Assembly: GCF_040643435.1 (NCBI RefSeq)
Contig: NZ_JBEYUH010000017.1
Location: 34,320 to 98,319 of the forward strand
DNA from: Rhodococcus sp040643435
GTDB taxonomy: Bacteria; Actinomycetota; Actinomycetes; Mycobacteriales; Mycobacteriaceae
DNA length: 64,000 nt
Direction of reading: 5' to 3'
Shown here: positions 45,287-54,670 of the stretch, piece after piece
How positions within the stretch are numbered: the first letter of the stretch is position 1
How the letters are laid out: every line of letters begins with the position of its first letter
Notes under the pieces: model-generated
Database searches by the model: none
What the model saw: only the letters and a program-made list of their open reading frames with translations
What the model was told of the DNA's origin: nothing
Translations under genes and position numbers: made by a program

Positions 45287-48049
45287 TCAGCCGCTGTTGC
45301 GCAGGGCGGTGGCGAGACCGTTCATGGTGATCTGGATGCCGCGCCGCACCCGCTCGGTGTCCTCCCCGGCGCGGAATCTGCGTAACAGTTCCACCTGCAG
45401 ATGGTTGAGCGGTTCGAGATAGGGGAACCGGTTGTGCAGCGACCGCTCGAGTGCGGGATTGTCCGCGACGAGCGAGTCGAAACCCGTGATCTGCTTGTAG
45501 GCGTCGACCGTGCGGGCATGCTCGTCGACGATGCTGCCGAATACTCGCTCGCGCAGTTCGGTGTCCTCGACGAGTTCGGAGTACCGGGCGGCAAGGCCGA
45601 GATCGGCCTTTGCGAGCACCTGCGCCATATTCGACAGCACCGAGCGGAAGAACGGCCAACGCCGATAGAGATCCTGCAGGGTGGCCCACCGTCGGGGATC
45701 GCCGGCCACCCAGTCGTGCACCGCCGTCCCGGTTCCGTACCAGCCCGGAAGCATCACCCGGCTCTGGGTCCAGGACAGCACCCACGGGATAGCTCGAAGG
45801 TCGCTGATGGCCTTCGTCTGTTTACGGGAAGCGGGGCGGCTGCCGATGTTGAGGGCGCCGATCTCCGAGACGGGGGTGGCTGTGGTGAAGTAATCCACGA
45901 AACCCGGAGTCTCGTGCACGAGCCGGCTGTAGGCGGCGCGGGCCCGATCGGCGAGGTCGTCGAGGATCCGATAGGCCTCCGGCGCGTCGGCGCCGAGTCC
46001 TTCGACATCGAGCAGACTCGATTCGAGTGTGGCGGAAACAAGTGCTTCGAGGTTCCGGCGCGCGAGCACCGGTTCGCGGTACTTCGCGGCGATGACCTCC
46101 CCTTGCTCGGTGAGGCGCAGCGAACCCTTCACCGCTCCGGGCGGCTGGGCAAGGATCGCGTCGTAACTCGGTCCGCCACCGCGGCCGACGGTGCCGCCGC
46201 GGCCGTGAAACAGGCGCAGGCGGATCCCGGCGGCGCGTGCAGCCTCGACGAGGTCGAGTTCGGCGCGGTAGAGCGCCCAGTTGGCAGCGAGATATCCGCC
46301 GTCCTTGTTGGAATCGGAGTATCCGAGCATCACCTCCTGCAATCCGTCGTGCCCGTCGACGAGGCTCCGGAATTCGGGCACGTGGAGGGCCGCTGTCAGC
46401 GTGGCGGCGCCGCCGCGCAGATCGTCGATGGTTTCGAAGAGCGGGATGACCTGCACGGTACTGCGGGGATACCCGCGGTCGAGGTCGAGCAGACCGACCT
46501 CCTTGAGCAAGATCTCGACTTCGAGCAGGTCGGACACCGAGGTGCACATGCTGATGATGTAGTGCTCGATGGCGGACGGTCCGATGCGGCGGACCACCTC
46601 GGCGGCGGCACGCAGAATGCCGAGTTCCTTGGCGGTCTCCTCGGACAGGTTTGCCTCGGGTGCGGTGAGCGGACGGCGGATGCGAAGTTCCGAGGTGAGA
46701 AGAGCGACCTTGTCGTCCTCCGGGAGGTCCCGGTACCGGTCGGTCACCCCGGCCCAGGCGAGCAGCTCGGCGACGACCTTCTCGTGGACCTCCGAGTTCT
46801 GCCGCAGGTCGAGCGGTGCGAGGTGGAAGCCGAATACTTCGATGGCACTGCGTAACCGGGTAAGCCTGTCGTCGGCGATCACCGCGGCCCCACCGGCACG
46901 CAATGATGCATCGACGATGCTCAGATCGGCATGCAGGCGGGCCGGCGAACGGTACGACTCGCACGGCAGGTCGACCACGTGGGGCAGGTCCACCCCCGCA
47001 AGCAGGCGGGCTGCGGTAGCGGTGAGCCGGGCGCGGATGCCGTGGACGGCGCGCCGGTACGGCTCGTCGCTGTGGGCGGGATCGTCGTCACCGGAGGCGT
47101 CGGCGAGATCCATCAGCGCGCTGCTGATGGTCGCGGTCCGTTCGGACATCGACAGTTCGCGTTCGAGCGCGGCGAGTTCGGTGAGGTGGTGACGCAGCGC
47201 GGTCTCGCAGGCACGGTTCGCTGCGGTGGTGACGACCCCGGCGTCGACGTTGGGGTTTCCGTCACGATCGCCACCGATCCAGGTCCCCGGGCGGACCAGT
47301 GGCTGGGTGAGCACTGCCGCGTCGGGCCACCGACGCCGCAACTCACGGCGCACTTCGGCATTGAGAGCGGGCACGACGTCGAACAGAGCGAGGTCGTAGT
47401 AGCGCAGGCCGTTGTCGATCTCGTCGCTGATCCGTAGCCGCGCAAGCCTGATCAGCGCGGTGTCCCACAGGGTGAGGATGTGGCGGTACAGCGCACGATC
47501 GATGACTTGGAGCGTTGCGGGATCCTCGGTGCGCTCCCGGCGTCGCATGAGGTCGGTGACCGCGGTCTGGACGTCGAAGATCGTGCGCCGCCGAGTCTCG
47601 GTGGGGTGAGCCGTAATGACGGGCGCGACAAGCGCGGCCGACAGCGCATCCGCCACGGTGTCGGTGTCCAGGCCCGGACGGGCGGCATCGAGTTTGGCGT
47701 AGGTGGCGGCGAGGCTGCTGTCCTGGGGTGCATCGCCTGCGCGCACGTGCAGTGCACGGCGGCGTTCGCGGTGCAGATCCTCGGCGAGATTGGCGAGCAG
47801 GCCGAAATGGCTGAACGCTCGGGCGACCGGGAGCAGGTCCTCGGTGGCGACGTCGGCGAAACGTGCCGCGAGCTCGGTGCGATCGATCTCGGAGCGGCGG
47901 ATCCGGAAACTCTCGACTCGGGCCGCTTCCACCAGGTCGAAGGTGTCACTGCCCGCCTGCTCACGGATGACGTTGCCGAGAATGCCGCCGAGCAGGCGGA
48001 TGTCCTCGCGCAGGGGTTCGGTCGCAGAAGCAGGCACGGTGTCCGTCAT
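45287..48049 (-). CDS. ppc: Phosphoenolpyruvate carboxylase
   Basis: A 920-residue Ppc that carboxylates PEP to oxaloacetate, the anaplerotic feed to the TCA cycle. Catalytic His148 lies in VITAHPTETRRRT; GYSDSNKDGGYLAANW and FHGRGGTVGRGGGP are the other signature segments, and the C-terminus ends in TMNGLATALRNSG as in the family. The ATG at 48049 fits the protein family; a longer upstream frame includes non-conserved residues. No clear ribosome binding site precedes it. It follows secG in the direction of transcription. Confidence 0.96.
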   Translation of the reverse strand: MTDTVPASATEPLREDIRLLGGILGNVIREQAGSDTFDLVEAARVESFRIRRSEIDRTELAARFADVATEDLLPVARAFSHFGLLANLAEDLHRERRRALHVRAGDAPQDSSLAATYAKLDAARPGLDTDTVADALSAALVAPVITAHPTETRRRTIFDVQTAVTDLMRRRERTEDPATLQVIDRALYRHILTLWDTALIRLARLRISDEIDNGLRYYDLALFDVVPALNAEVRRELRRRWPDAAVLTQPLVRPGTWIGGDRDGNPNVDAGVVTTAANRACETALRHHLTELAALERELSMSERTATISSALMDLADASGDDDPAHSDEPYRRAVHGIRARLTATAARLLAGVDLPHVVDLPCESYRSPARLHADLSIVDASLRAGGAAVIADDRLTRLRSAIEVFGFHLAPLDLRQNSEVHEKVVAELLAWAGVTDRYRDLPEDDKVALLTSELRIRRPLTAPEANLSEETAKELGILRAAAEVVRRIGPSAIEHYIISMCTSVSDLLEVEILLKEVGLLDLDRGYPRSTVQVIPLFETIDDLRGGAATLTAALHVPEFRSLVDGHDGLQEVMLGYSDSNKDGGYLAANWALYRAELDLVEAARAAGIRLRLFHGRGGTVGRGGGPSYDAILAQPPGAVKGSLRLTEQGEVIAAKYREPVLARRNLEALVSATLESSLLDVEGLGADAPEAYRILDDLADRARAAYSRLVHETPGFVDYFTTATPVSEIGALNIGSRPASRKQTKAISDLRAIPWVLSWTQSRVMLPGWYGTGTAVHDWVAGDPRRWATLQDLYRRWPFFRSVLSNMAQVLAKADLGLAARYSELVEDTELRERVFGSIVDEHARTVDAYKQITGFDSLVADNPALERSLHNRFPYLEPLNHLQVELLRRFRAGEDTERVRRGIQITMNGLATALRNSG

Positions 48050-48115
48050 GCCGACAAGTATCGGCGGCGAAGGGCCGGCGCGCGACCGCGGCAACGGTCC
48101 CTGCGCGGGAGCGGG

Positions 48116-48349
48116 TCAGCTGAACTTGATCTGCAGACCGATGCCGAGGATCGCGATGACCCAGATGATGCCGGTGAAGACGGTGAGACGGTCGAGATTC
48201 TTCTCCGCCACCGAGGAGCCCGAGAGATTGGACTGGACTCCGCCACCGAACAGGCTGGACAGGCCGCCGCCCTTACCGCGGTGCAGCAGCACCAGCAGGA
48301 TGAGCAGCAAGCTCGTGACGATCAGGAGGATGTCCAGGAACAGTTCCAT
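48116..48349 (-). CDS. secG: Preprotein translocase subunit SecG
   Basis: A 77-residue SecG with two membrane helices (about 2-22 and 55-75) and the conserved loop RGKGGGLSSLFGGGVQSNLSGSSVAEKNLDRLT. It stabilises SecYE during protein export. Its location between tpiA and ppc is the conserved actinobacterial order. It lies beyond the tpiA terminator, so it is probably transcribed separately. Confidence 0.94.
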   Translation of the reverse strand: MELFLDILLIVTSLLLILLVLLHRGKGGGLSSLFGGGVQSNLSGSSVAEKNLDRLTVFTGIIWVIAILGIGLQIKFS

Positions 48350-48507
48350 GTCGGCGTTCGATGTCCTTCGGATGATGGGTGACGTCGGCGTCAGCTTACC
48401 CGCTCGTCGGGCGGGGACTCCGTGGGTGTGCCGGTCGCGGCCGGCGAACGCGCCTCCGGCAACCGGAGACGAGCAGGGCGTTGCCGCACCGGGGGCCGTA
48501 CCGCCGC

Positions 48508-48537
48508 GGGGCGCAGAATCGCGAGATCCTGCGCCCC
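48508..48537 (-). terminator. Terminator of the gap-pgk-tpiA operon
   Basis: GGGGCGCAGAATC (48508-48520) and GATCCTGCGCCCC (48525-48537) form a 13-bp stem with one mismatch and a GCGA loop, a GNRA-type tetraloop on either reading of the loop class to be checked on the RNA strand. It lies 20 bases after the tpiA stop on the minus strand and before secG. Confidence 0.7.
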
Positions 48538-48556
48538 ACAGCGATACTTGCCACTT

Positions 48557-49342
48557 CTAGAGCAGCGGGCCACCTGCGGCGATCGCCGACAGCTGAGCGA
48601 ACTCGTCGGCCTTGAGAGAAGCGCCTCCCACGAGGCCCCCGTCGACGTCGGACTGAGCGATGAGCTCGCCGACGTTCTTGGCGTTGACCGAGCCGCCGTA
48701 GAGCACTCGAACGTTCGCCGCGATCTCCGGGGAGGCCAGCTCGGCGAGGGTGGCCCGCACCGCAGCGCACACCTCCTGCGCGTCGGCCGCAGAGGCGACC
48801 TTGCCCGTGCCGATGGCCCACACCGGTTCGTACGCCACGACGATCTTCGAGATCTCGTCTGCGGACAGCCCGGCGAGCGAGTTCTTCAGCTGCTCGACGT
48901 TGTATTCGACGTGGTTGCCTGCCTCGCGGACATCGAGACCCTCACCGATGCACACGATCGGCGTGAGTCCGTGCCGCAAAGCAGCCTTGGCCTTGTCGCG
49001 GACGATCTCGTCGGTCTCACCGTGCAGGGTGCGGCGCTCGGAGTGCCCGACGACCACGTAGGTGCAGCCGAGCTTCGCCAGCATCGCACCGGAGATCTCC
49101 CCGGTGAAGGCGCCGGAGTCGTGGACCGAAAGATCCTGAGCCCCGTAGGTGATGCCGAGCTTGTCGCCCTCGACGAGGGTCTGCACCGAGCGGAGGTCGG
49201 TGAACGGCGGGATGACCGTCACGTCGACCTTCTCGAGGTACTTCTCGGGAAGGGTGAACGCGATCTTCTGCACCAGGGCGATGGCCTCGAGGTGGTTGAG
49301 GTTCATCTTCCAGTTGCCCGCGATGAGCGGTGTGCGTGCCAT
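48557..49342 (-). CDS. tpiA: Triosephosphate isomerase
   Basis: A 261-residue TIM barrel interconverting dihydroxyacetone phosphate and glyceraldehyde-3-phosphate. Catalytic Lys12 (GNWKMN), His100 (VVGHSERR) and Glu172 (VAYEPVWAIGTG) are all present, as is the phosphate-binding VLYGGSVNAKN. It starts five bases after the pgk stop and ends before a strong hairpin. Confidence 0.97.
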   Translation of the reverse strand: MARTPLIAGNWKMNLNHLEAIALVQKIAFTLPEKYLEKVDVTVIPPFTDLRSVQTLVEGDKLGITYGAQDLSVHDSGAFTGEISGAMLAKLGCTYVVVGHSERRTLHGETDEIVRDKAKAALRHGLTPIVCIGEGLDVREAGNHVEYNVEQLKNSLAGLSADEISKIVVAYEPVWAIGTGKVASAADAQEVCAAVRATLAELASPEIAANVRVLYGGSVNAKNVGELIAQSDVDGGLVGGASLKADEFAQLSAIAAGGPLL

Positions 49343-49347
49343 TCCCG

Positions 49348-50559
49348 TCAGCCCTCCAGAACCGCGATGCCGGGCAGTTCCTTGCCCTCGAGGTACTCGA
49401 GGGAGGCGCCACCACCGGTCGAGATGTGCGAGAAGCGGTCCTCACCGAGACCCAGCGACCGCACGGCCGCAGCCGAGTCGCCACCGCCGACGACGCTGAA
49501 CGCGCCCTTGTCGGTCGCCTCGATGATCGCCTCGGCGACACCCTTGGTGCCGGCCGCGAACTGCTCGAACTCGAACACGCCCATCGGGCCGTTCCAGAAG
49601 ACCGTCTTCGCAGAGCCGAGAAGCGAGGCGAAGCGCTGCACGGATTCCGGCCCGATATCCAGGCCCATCCACCCTTCCGGGATGGCGTCGGCCGCGACGG
49701 TCCGGGACTGCGCGTCGGCGGCGAACTTGTCGGCCACCACCACGTCCTGCGGAATGTGGATGACGTCGCCGAACCGCTCGAGCAGCTGCTTGCAGGTGTC
49801 GATCATCGACTCCTCGAGCAGCGACGTGCCGACCGAGTAGCCCTGTGCCGCAAGGAAGGTGAAGCACATGCCGCCACCGATGACGAGGGTGTCCACCTTG
49901 GGCGCGAGCGCCTCGATGACCCCGAGCTTGTCGGAGACCTTCGAGCCGCCGAGTACCACGGCGTAGGGACGCTCGGTGTCGGTGGTGAGCTTGGCCAGCA
50001 CCTCGACCTCGGCAGCGACGAGGCCACCCGCGTAGTGCGGGAGCAGTGTCGCCACGTCGTAGACCGACGCCTGCTTGCGGTGCACGACACCGAAACCGTC
50101 GGAGACGAACGCACCGTCGTCGCCGACGAGCTCGACGAGCTCGCGCGCGAAGGCGAGCCGCTCGGCGTCGTCCTTGCTCGTTTCGCGAGGATCGAACCGC
50201 ACGTTCTCGAGCAGGAGGATGTCGCCGTCGGTCAATCCCTCGGAGCGCGCGAGGGCGTCCTGGCCGACGACGTCGCCGGCGAGCTGGACGTTGCGGCCGA
50301 GTACCTCGCCGAGCTTCGCCGCGACGGGCGCGAGCGAGTACTTCGGGTTCGGCTCACCCTTGGGACGGCCGAGGTGAGCGGCCACGACGACCTTGGCCCC
50401 GGCCTCCGCCAGCGTGCGGATGGTGGGCGCGGACGCGAGGATGCGACCCGGGTCGGTGATCGTGTCGCCGTCGAGCGGGACGTTGAGGTCGGAGCGAACG
50501 AGCACTCCCCGGCCTTCGACACCGGCGTCGAGCAGATCCTTGAGGGTCTGAACTGCCAC
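49348..50559 (-). CDS. pgk: Phosphoglycerate kinase
   Basis: A 403-residue kinase producing ATP from 1,3-bisphosphoglycerate. RSDLNVPLDGDTITD, the AHLGRPKGEPNPKYSLAPV substrate segment and GGGDSAAAVRSLG nucleotide region are typical. The GTG 50559 gives VAVQTLKDLLDAGVEGRGVLVRSDLNVP, the family start; the much longer in-frame extension upstream reads through gap in another frame and is not coding. It starts 26 bases after the gap stop. Confidence 0.96.
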   Translation of the reverse strand: MAVQTLKDLLDAGVEGRGVLVRSDLNVPLDGDTITDPGRILASAPTIRTLAEAGAKVVVAAHLGRPKGEPNPKYSLAPVAAKLGEVLGRNVQLAGDVVGQDALARSEGLTDGDILLLENVRFDPRETSKDDAERLAFARELVELVGDDGAFVSDGFGVVHRKQASVYDVATLLPHYAGGLVAAEVEVLAKLTTDTERPYAVVLGGSKVSDKLGVIEALAPKVDTLVIGGGMCFTFLAAQGYSVGTSLLEESMIDTCKQLLERFGDVIHIPQDVVVADKFAADAQSRTVAADAIPEGWMGLDIGPESVQRFASLLGSAKTVFWNGPMGVFEFEQFAAGTKGVAEAIIEATDKGAFSVVGGGDSAAAVRSLGLGEDRFSHISTGGGASLEYLEGKELPGIAVLEG

Positions 50560-50585
50560 TGTTGGGATGTCCTGTTCTGCGAGTG

Positions 50586-51602
50586 TCAGAGGGACTTGGC
50601 GACGAGGCCGATGAGGTCGGCCAGACGGTTCGAGTAGCCCCACTCGTTGTCGTACCAGGACACGATCTTGACCTGATCGTCGATGACCTTGGTCAGCGGC
50701 GCGTCGAAGATCGACGAGTGCGGATCCGTGACGATGTCCGAGGACACGATCGGGTCGGTGTTGTACTTCAGGATGCCCTTCAGCGGGCCCTCGGCCGCAG
50801 CCTTCATCGCGGCGTTGATCTCGTCGACCGTCGCCTTGGTACGCAGGTCTGCGGTGAGGTCGGTGACCGAGCCGGTCGGGATCGGCACACGCAGCGCGTA
50901 TCCGTCGAGCTTGCCGAGCAGCTGCGGGAGGACCAGGCCGATGGCCTTGGCAGCGCCGGTGCCCGTGGGGACGACGTTCAGTGCTGCGGCGCGCGCACGA
51001 CGCAGATCCTTGTGCGGGCCGTCCTGAAGGTTCTGATCCTGCGTGTAGGCGTGGACCGTGGTCATCAGGCCGCGCTCGATGCCGAAGTTGTCGTCGAGGA
51101 CCTTGGCGATGGGGCCGAGGCAGTTCGTGGTGCACGAGGCGTTGGAGATGATGTTCTGGCTGCCGTCGTACTTGTCGTCGTTGACGCCCATCACGATCGT
51201 GATGTCCTCGCCCTTGGCAGGCGCGGAGATGATGACCTTCTTCGCGCCGGCGTCGAGGTGGCCCTTGGCCTTGGCGGCGTCGGTGAAGATGCCGGTGGAT
51301 TCGACGACGACGTCGACACCCAGATCGCCCCACGGCAGCGCGGCGGGACCTTCCTTGATCTCGAGAGCCTTGATCTTCTGGTCGCCGACGACGATGAAGT
51401 CGTCCTCGACACGGACGTCCTTGTCGAGGCGACCCAGGATCGAGTCGTACTTCAGGAGCGTCGCGAGGGTGTCGTTGTCGGTGAGATCGTTGACAGCGAC
51501 GATTTCGATGTCGGTGGTGCCGAGCGCCTTCTGCGCTTCGACCGCCCGGAAGAAATTGCGTCCGATGCGTCCGAATCCGTTCACGCCTACGCGGACAGTC
51601 AC
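50586..51602 (-). CDS. gap: Glyceraldehyde-3-phosphate dehydrogenase
   Basis: A 338-residue NAD-dependent GapA. The Rossmann start VRVGVNGFGRIGRN, catalytic Cys157 (SNASCTTNC) and His184 (TVHAYTQDQ) are intact, and YDNEWGYSNRL ends the protein. The GTG at 51602 has AAGGAG eight bases upstream. First gene of the gap-pgk-tpiA operon; it is 121 bases from the whiA stop, where a promoter probably lies. Confidence 0.97.
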   Translation of the reverse strand: MTVRVGVNGFGRIGRNFFRAVEAQKALGTTDIEIVAVNDLTDNDTLATLLKYDSILGRLDKDVRVEDDFIVVGDQKIKALEIKEGPAALPWGDLGVDVVVESTGIFTDAAKAKGHLDAGAKKVIISAPAKGEDITIVMGVNDDKYDGSQNIISNASCTTNCLGPIAKVLDDNFGIERGLMTTVHAYTQDQNLQDGPHKDLRRARAAALNVVPTGTGAAKAIGLVLPQLLGKLDGYALRVPIPTGSVTDLTADLRTKATVDEINAAMKAAAEGPLKGILKYNTDPIVSSDIVTDPHSSIFDAPLTKVIDDQVKIVSWYDNEWGYSNRLADLIGLVAKSL

Positions 51603-51723
51603 AGTGAAGCTCCTTTGCCCAGATTTCGATGATTGTGCTGGTGTGATCCCTACCCTAATGGGCCGTGATCATCCTGCCGGAGCCGCCCTGCCGTGGCGCG
51701 AACTCCCTTCCAAGCCTGCCCCT

Positions 51724-52707
51724 CTAAGCGTCGTCCAGCAACTCCGCGGTAACAGCGGACTCGGTGTCGGGGATCCCCAGTTCCTTCGCACGGCGATCCG
51801 CCATCGACAACAGGCGGCGGATCCGGCCCGCCACGGCGTCCTTCGTCATCGGCGGATCGGCGAGCTGGCCGAGTTCTTCGAGTGACGCCTGCCGGTGCTG
51901 AACGCGCAGTGCTCCGGCTGCCGCGAGGTGATCGGGCACGTCCGCCCCCAGGATCGTCAGCGCCCGTTCGACCCGCGCAGCGGCGGCCACGGCAGCGCGC
52001 GCGGACCGGCGAAGATTGGCGTCGTCGAAGTTGGCGAGGCGGTTCGCCGTTGCGCGCACCTCGCGCCGCATGCGGCGTTCCTCCCACACCAGACGGGTGT
52101 CCTGGGCACCCATCTGGGTGAGCAGAGCCCCGATGGCCTCACCGTCGCGGATCACCACACGGTCGGCGCCGCGCACCTCTCGCGCCTTGGCGGTCACCCC
52201 GAGGCGGCGGGCCGCGCCGACGAGCGCGAGTGCAGCTTCCGGGCCTGGACAGCTGACCTCGAGCGCCGACGACCGGCCGGGTTCGGTGAGCGATCCGTGG
52301 GCCAGGAATGCGCCACGCCAGGCCGCGGCGGAGTCCGAGACACTGCCGCCCACCACCTGGGCCGGCAGACCACGAACCGGACGTCCCCGGCCGTCGAGCA
52401 GCCCGGTGCGGCGGGCGAGCGCCTCGCCGTCCTTGCCGACCCGGATGACGTACCGGGAACTCTTGCGCAGGCCGCCTGCGCCGAGGACCTGGATCTCGGC
52501 GGGATAGCTGTAGAGCTCGAAGATCTCGCGGCGGAGACGGCGGGCGATCGAACCGAGATCCACTTCGGCCTCGACGACCACCCGTCCGGCAACGATGTGC
52601 AACCCCCCGGCGAAGCGCAGGAGGGCGGAGACCTCGGCCTTGCGGTTGCTGATCCGGGTGACCGGCAACCTGCTCAGCTCGTCCTTGACCTCCGCTGTCA
52701 TTGCCAC
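51724..52707 (-). CDS. whiA: Sporulation/cell-division regulator WhiA
   Basis: A 327-residue WhiA: an N-terminal LAGLIDADG-homing-endonuclease-like domain (ALLRFAGGLHIVAGRVVVEAEVD, and RGAFLAHGSLTEPGRSSALEVSCPG) followed by a C-terminal HTH (LADPPMTKDAVAGRIRRLLSMADRRA). Nuclease residues are degenerate in the family, which acts as a transcription factor. The start could be GTG 52707, placed 6-8 bases after GGAGAG, or ATG 52701, which makes an ATGA overlap with yvcK. It ends the rapZ-yvcK-whiA block conserved in Gram-positive bacteria. Confidence 0.94.
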   Translation of the reverse strand: MAMTAEVKDELSRLPVTRISNRKAEVSALLRFAGGLHIVAGRVVVEAEVDLGSIARRLRREIFELYSYPAEIQVLGAGGLRKSSRYVIRVGKDGEALARRTGLLDGRGRPVRGLPAQVVGGSVSDSAAAWRGAFLAHGSLTEPGRSSALEVSCPGPEAALALVGAARRLGVTAKAREVRGADRVVIRDGEAIGALLTQMGAQDTRLVWEERRMRREVRATANRLANFDDANLRRSARAAVAAAARVERALTILGADVPDHLAAAGALRVQHRQASLEELGQLADPPMTKDAVAGRIRRLLSMADRRAKELGIPDTESAVTAELLDDA

Positions 52708-53732
52708 GAGACGCTCTCCCTCCCGTCCCCACGTGTAGAGCGCAGTCCACCGCCCGAGGACAGACATGTTTCCAATGCCCCTGCCAGTTTGGCGGGGTCG
52801 TGTCGATGCGTACCGGCCTCGGCGACGTCGACGAACGAGACGTCCGCGCCGAATCGGGCCGCGGATCGGCTGAGATGTTCGCGCTCGCGTCCTACCGGTA
52901 CCGAGGCAGCATCCACGACGACGTGGTCGACCCGGAAATCGGGGGCGTGCTGAGCGAGAACGTGCAGGTGCCGCTCTGCTGAGAAACCGGCGGTCTCCCC
53001 CGGCTCCGCGGCGAGGTTGAGCACGAGGACCTTCAGCGCCTTCGTGTGCACCAGCGCCTCGTGCAAGTCCGGTACGAGCACGTGCGGGATGACGCTCGAG
53101 AACCAGGACCCGGGACCGAGCACCACGAGATCGGCGTCGCAGACCGCATCGAGCGCGGGCGGACATGCCGGCGGGTCGGCAGGGATCAGCCGGACCCGCC
53201 GCACCTTGCCGGGAGTCGTCGCTACCGCGACCTGCCCGCGGATGCACCTGCTCACCCGAGGATCGGATTCGAGTCCGGACACGTCGGCTTCGATATCGAG
53301 CGGTATCGGTGACATGGGCAGCACTCGCCCGCGCACGTCGAGCACCCGGCCGAGCATGTCGAGGGCGGTCACGATGTCGCCCGCCACCTCGGCGAGCCCC
53401 GCGAGGATCAGATTGCCCACGGAGTGCCCGGCGAGGGCGCCCGTCCCTCCGAAGCGGTGCTGCACTGTCTCGGTCCACACACGGACCTCGTCGTCCTTAC
53501 CGGCGAGGGCGGCCAGAGCCATGCGCAGGTCGCCGGGCGGGACTACACCGAGTTCGGCGCGCAGCCGCCCCGAGGACCCACCGTCGTCGGCAACGGTGAC
53601 CACTGCGGTGACCCGGTCGCTGAGACGACGCGCAGCACTGAGGGTCGCGTACAGGCCGTGCCCGCCGCCGAGAGCCGTGATCGCGGGTGCGGACGTCGCA
53701 TCGACGGAGTTCGCAGTCGCAGGCTCGTTCAC
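52698..53732 (-). CDS. yvcK: YvcK/CofD-like protein
   Basis: A 344-residue gluconeogenesis-factor/CofD-fold protein (Rv1422 type). It begins ALGGGHGLYATLSAARRL, with the UDP-sugar/nucleotide-binding glycine loop, and contains VADDGGSSGRLRAELG and GHSVGNLILAGL. In Bacillus and mycobacteria it affects cell-wall synthesis and growth on some carbon sources, binding UDP-sugars. The GTG at 53732 overlaps the rapZ stop by GTGA. Confidence 0.93.
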   Translation of the reverse strand: MNEPATANSVDATSAPAITALGGGHGLYATLSAARRLSDRVTAVVTVADDGGSSGRLRAELGVVPPGDLRMALAALAGKDDEVRVWTETVQHRFGGTGALAGHSVGNLILAGLAEVAGDIVTALDMLGRVLDVRGRVLPMSPIPLDIEADVSGLESDPRVSRCIRGQVAVATTPGKVRRVRLIPADPPACPPALDAVCDADLVVLGPGSWFSSVIPHVLVPDLHEALVHTKALKVLVLNLAAEPGETAGFSAERHLHVLAQHAPDFRVDHVVVDAASVPVGREREHLSRSAARFGADVSFVDVAEAGTHRHDPAKLAGALETCLSSGGGLRSTRGDGRESVSWQ

Positions 53733-54670
53733 TCTCGCCCCAGATCCCGGTGCACCACGTTCACCGTCAGATCCGGCTCTCGTTCCAGACGTGCGGCGAG
53801 AGCCTCGGCCATCGCCACGCTCCGGTGTTTCCCTCCCGTACAGCCCACTGCGATCGTCATGTAGCGCTTTCCCTCCCGACGGTAACCGGCCGTCGTGAGA
53901 TCGAGCAGCCGGTGATAGGTGGCGAGATAGTCCTCGGCACCGTCGCGGGACAGTACATAGTCGCGCACCGCGGCGTCCTGCCCGGTGTGCGGACGAAGCT
54001 CGGCGATCCAGTGCGGGTTCGGCAGGAACCGCACGTCGCATACGACGTCGGAATCCATGGGCAGGCCGTACTTGAAGCCGAACGACTCCACGGTCACCCG
54101 AATGGTGTCGGATGCCGAGTCTCCGAAGGCCGCTTCGATCTTGCGGCGCAGGTCGGGTCCCGACAGAGCGGAGGTGTCGATGACGAGATCCGCGGCGGCC
54201 TTGACGGGAGCCAGTTGGGCGCGCTCGACGGCGATACCGTCGGTGAGCGTGCGGTCGGCCGTGTCGGACTGCAGCGGATGGCTCCGACGCACCTGTTCGA
54301 ATCGCCGGACGAGTACCGAATCGGCCGCTTCGAGGAACAGCACGCGGGTGTCGACCGGGCGCGCCGCCAGGTCGGTGACGACACGCTCGAGGTCGCCGGT
54401 GAACAGGCGGCTGCGCACATCCATCACGACCGCCAGCCGTTGCAGCGGTGGCTCGGCCTGCACTGCAAGATCGATCATCGACAACACCAACTGGGGCGGC
54501 AGGTTCTCCACCACGTACCACCCGAGATCCTCGAGGGCGGTCGCGGCAGTGCTCAGACCCGCTCCGGACAGTCCCGTGACGACGATGACTTCTGCCCGCG
54601 CACGGCGCTCACCGTCGACACCCGTCTCCGGGCCATCCGTCGCTCCGGGGATGTGATCCACTTCCGTCAC
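53729..54670 (-). CDS. rapZ: RapZ/YvcJ-type P-loop protein
   Basis: A 313-residue RapZ-family protein (Rv1421 type). The P-loop region is GLSGAGLS (33-40), in which Leu39 stands where a canonical Walker A has Lys. FGFKYGLPMDSDVVCDVRFLPNPHWI and the C-terminal CTGGKHRSVAMAEAL, which binds glucosamine-6-phosphate in E. coli RapZ, are intact. The first 26 residues are a non-conserved charged extension. GTG 54670 overlaps the uvrC stop by GTGA. Confidence 0.93.
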   Translation of the reverse strand: MTEVDHIPGATDGPETGVDGERRARAEVIVVTGLSGAGLSTAATALEDLGWYVVENLPPQLVLSMIDLAVQAEPPLQRLAVVMDVRSRLFTGDLERVVTDLAARPVDTRVLFLEAADSVLVRRFEQVRRSHPLQSDTADRTLTDGIAVERAQLAPVKAAADLVIDTSALSGPDLRRKIEAAFGDSASDTIRVTVESFGFKYGLPMDSDVVCDVRFLPNPHWIAELRPHTGQDAAVRDYVLSRDGAEDYLATYHRLLDLTTAGYRREGKRYMTIAVGCTGGKHRSVAMAEALAARLEREPDLTVNVVHRDLGRE

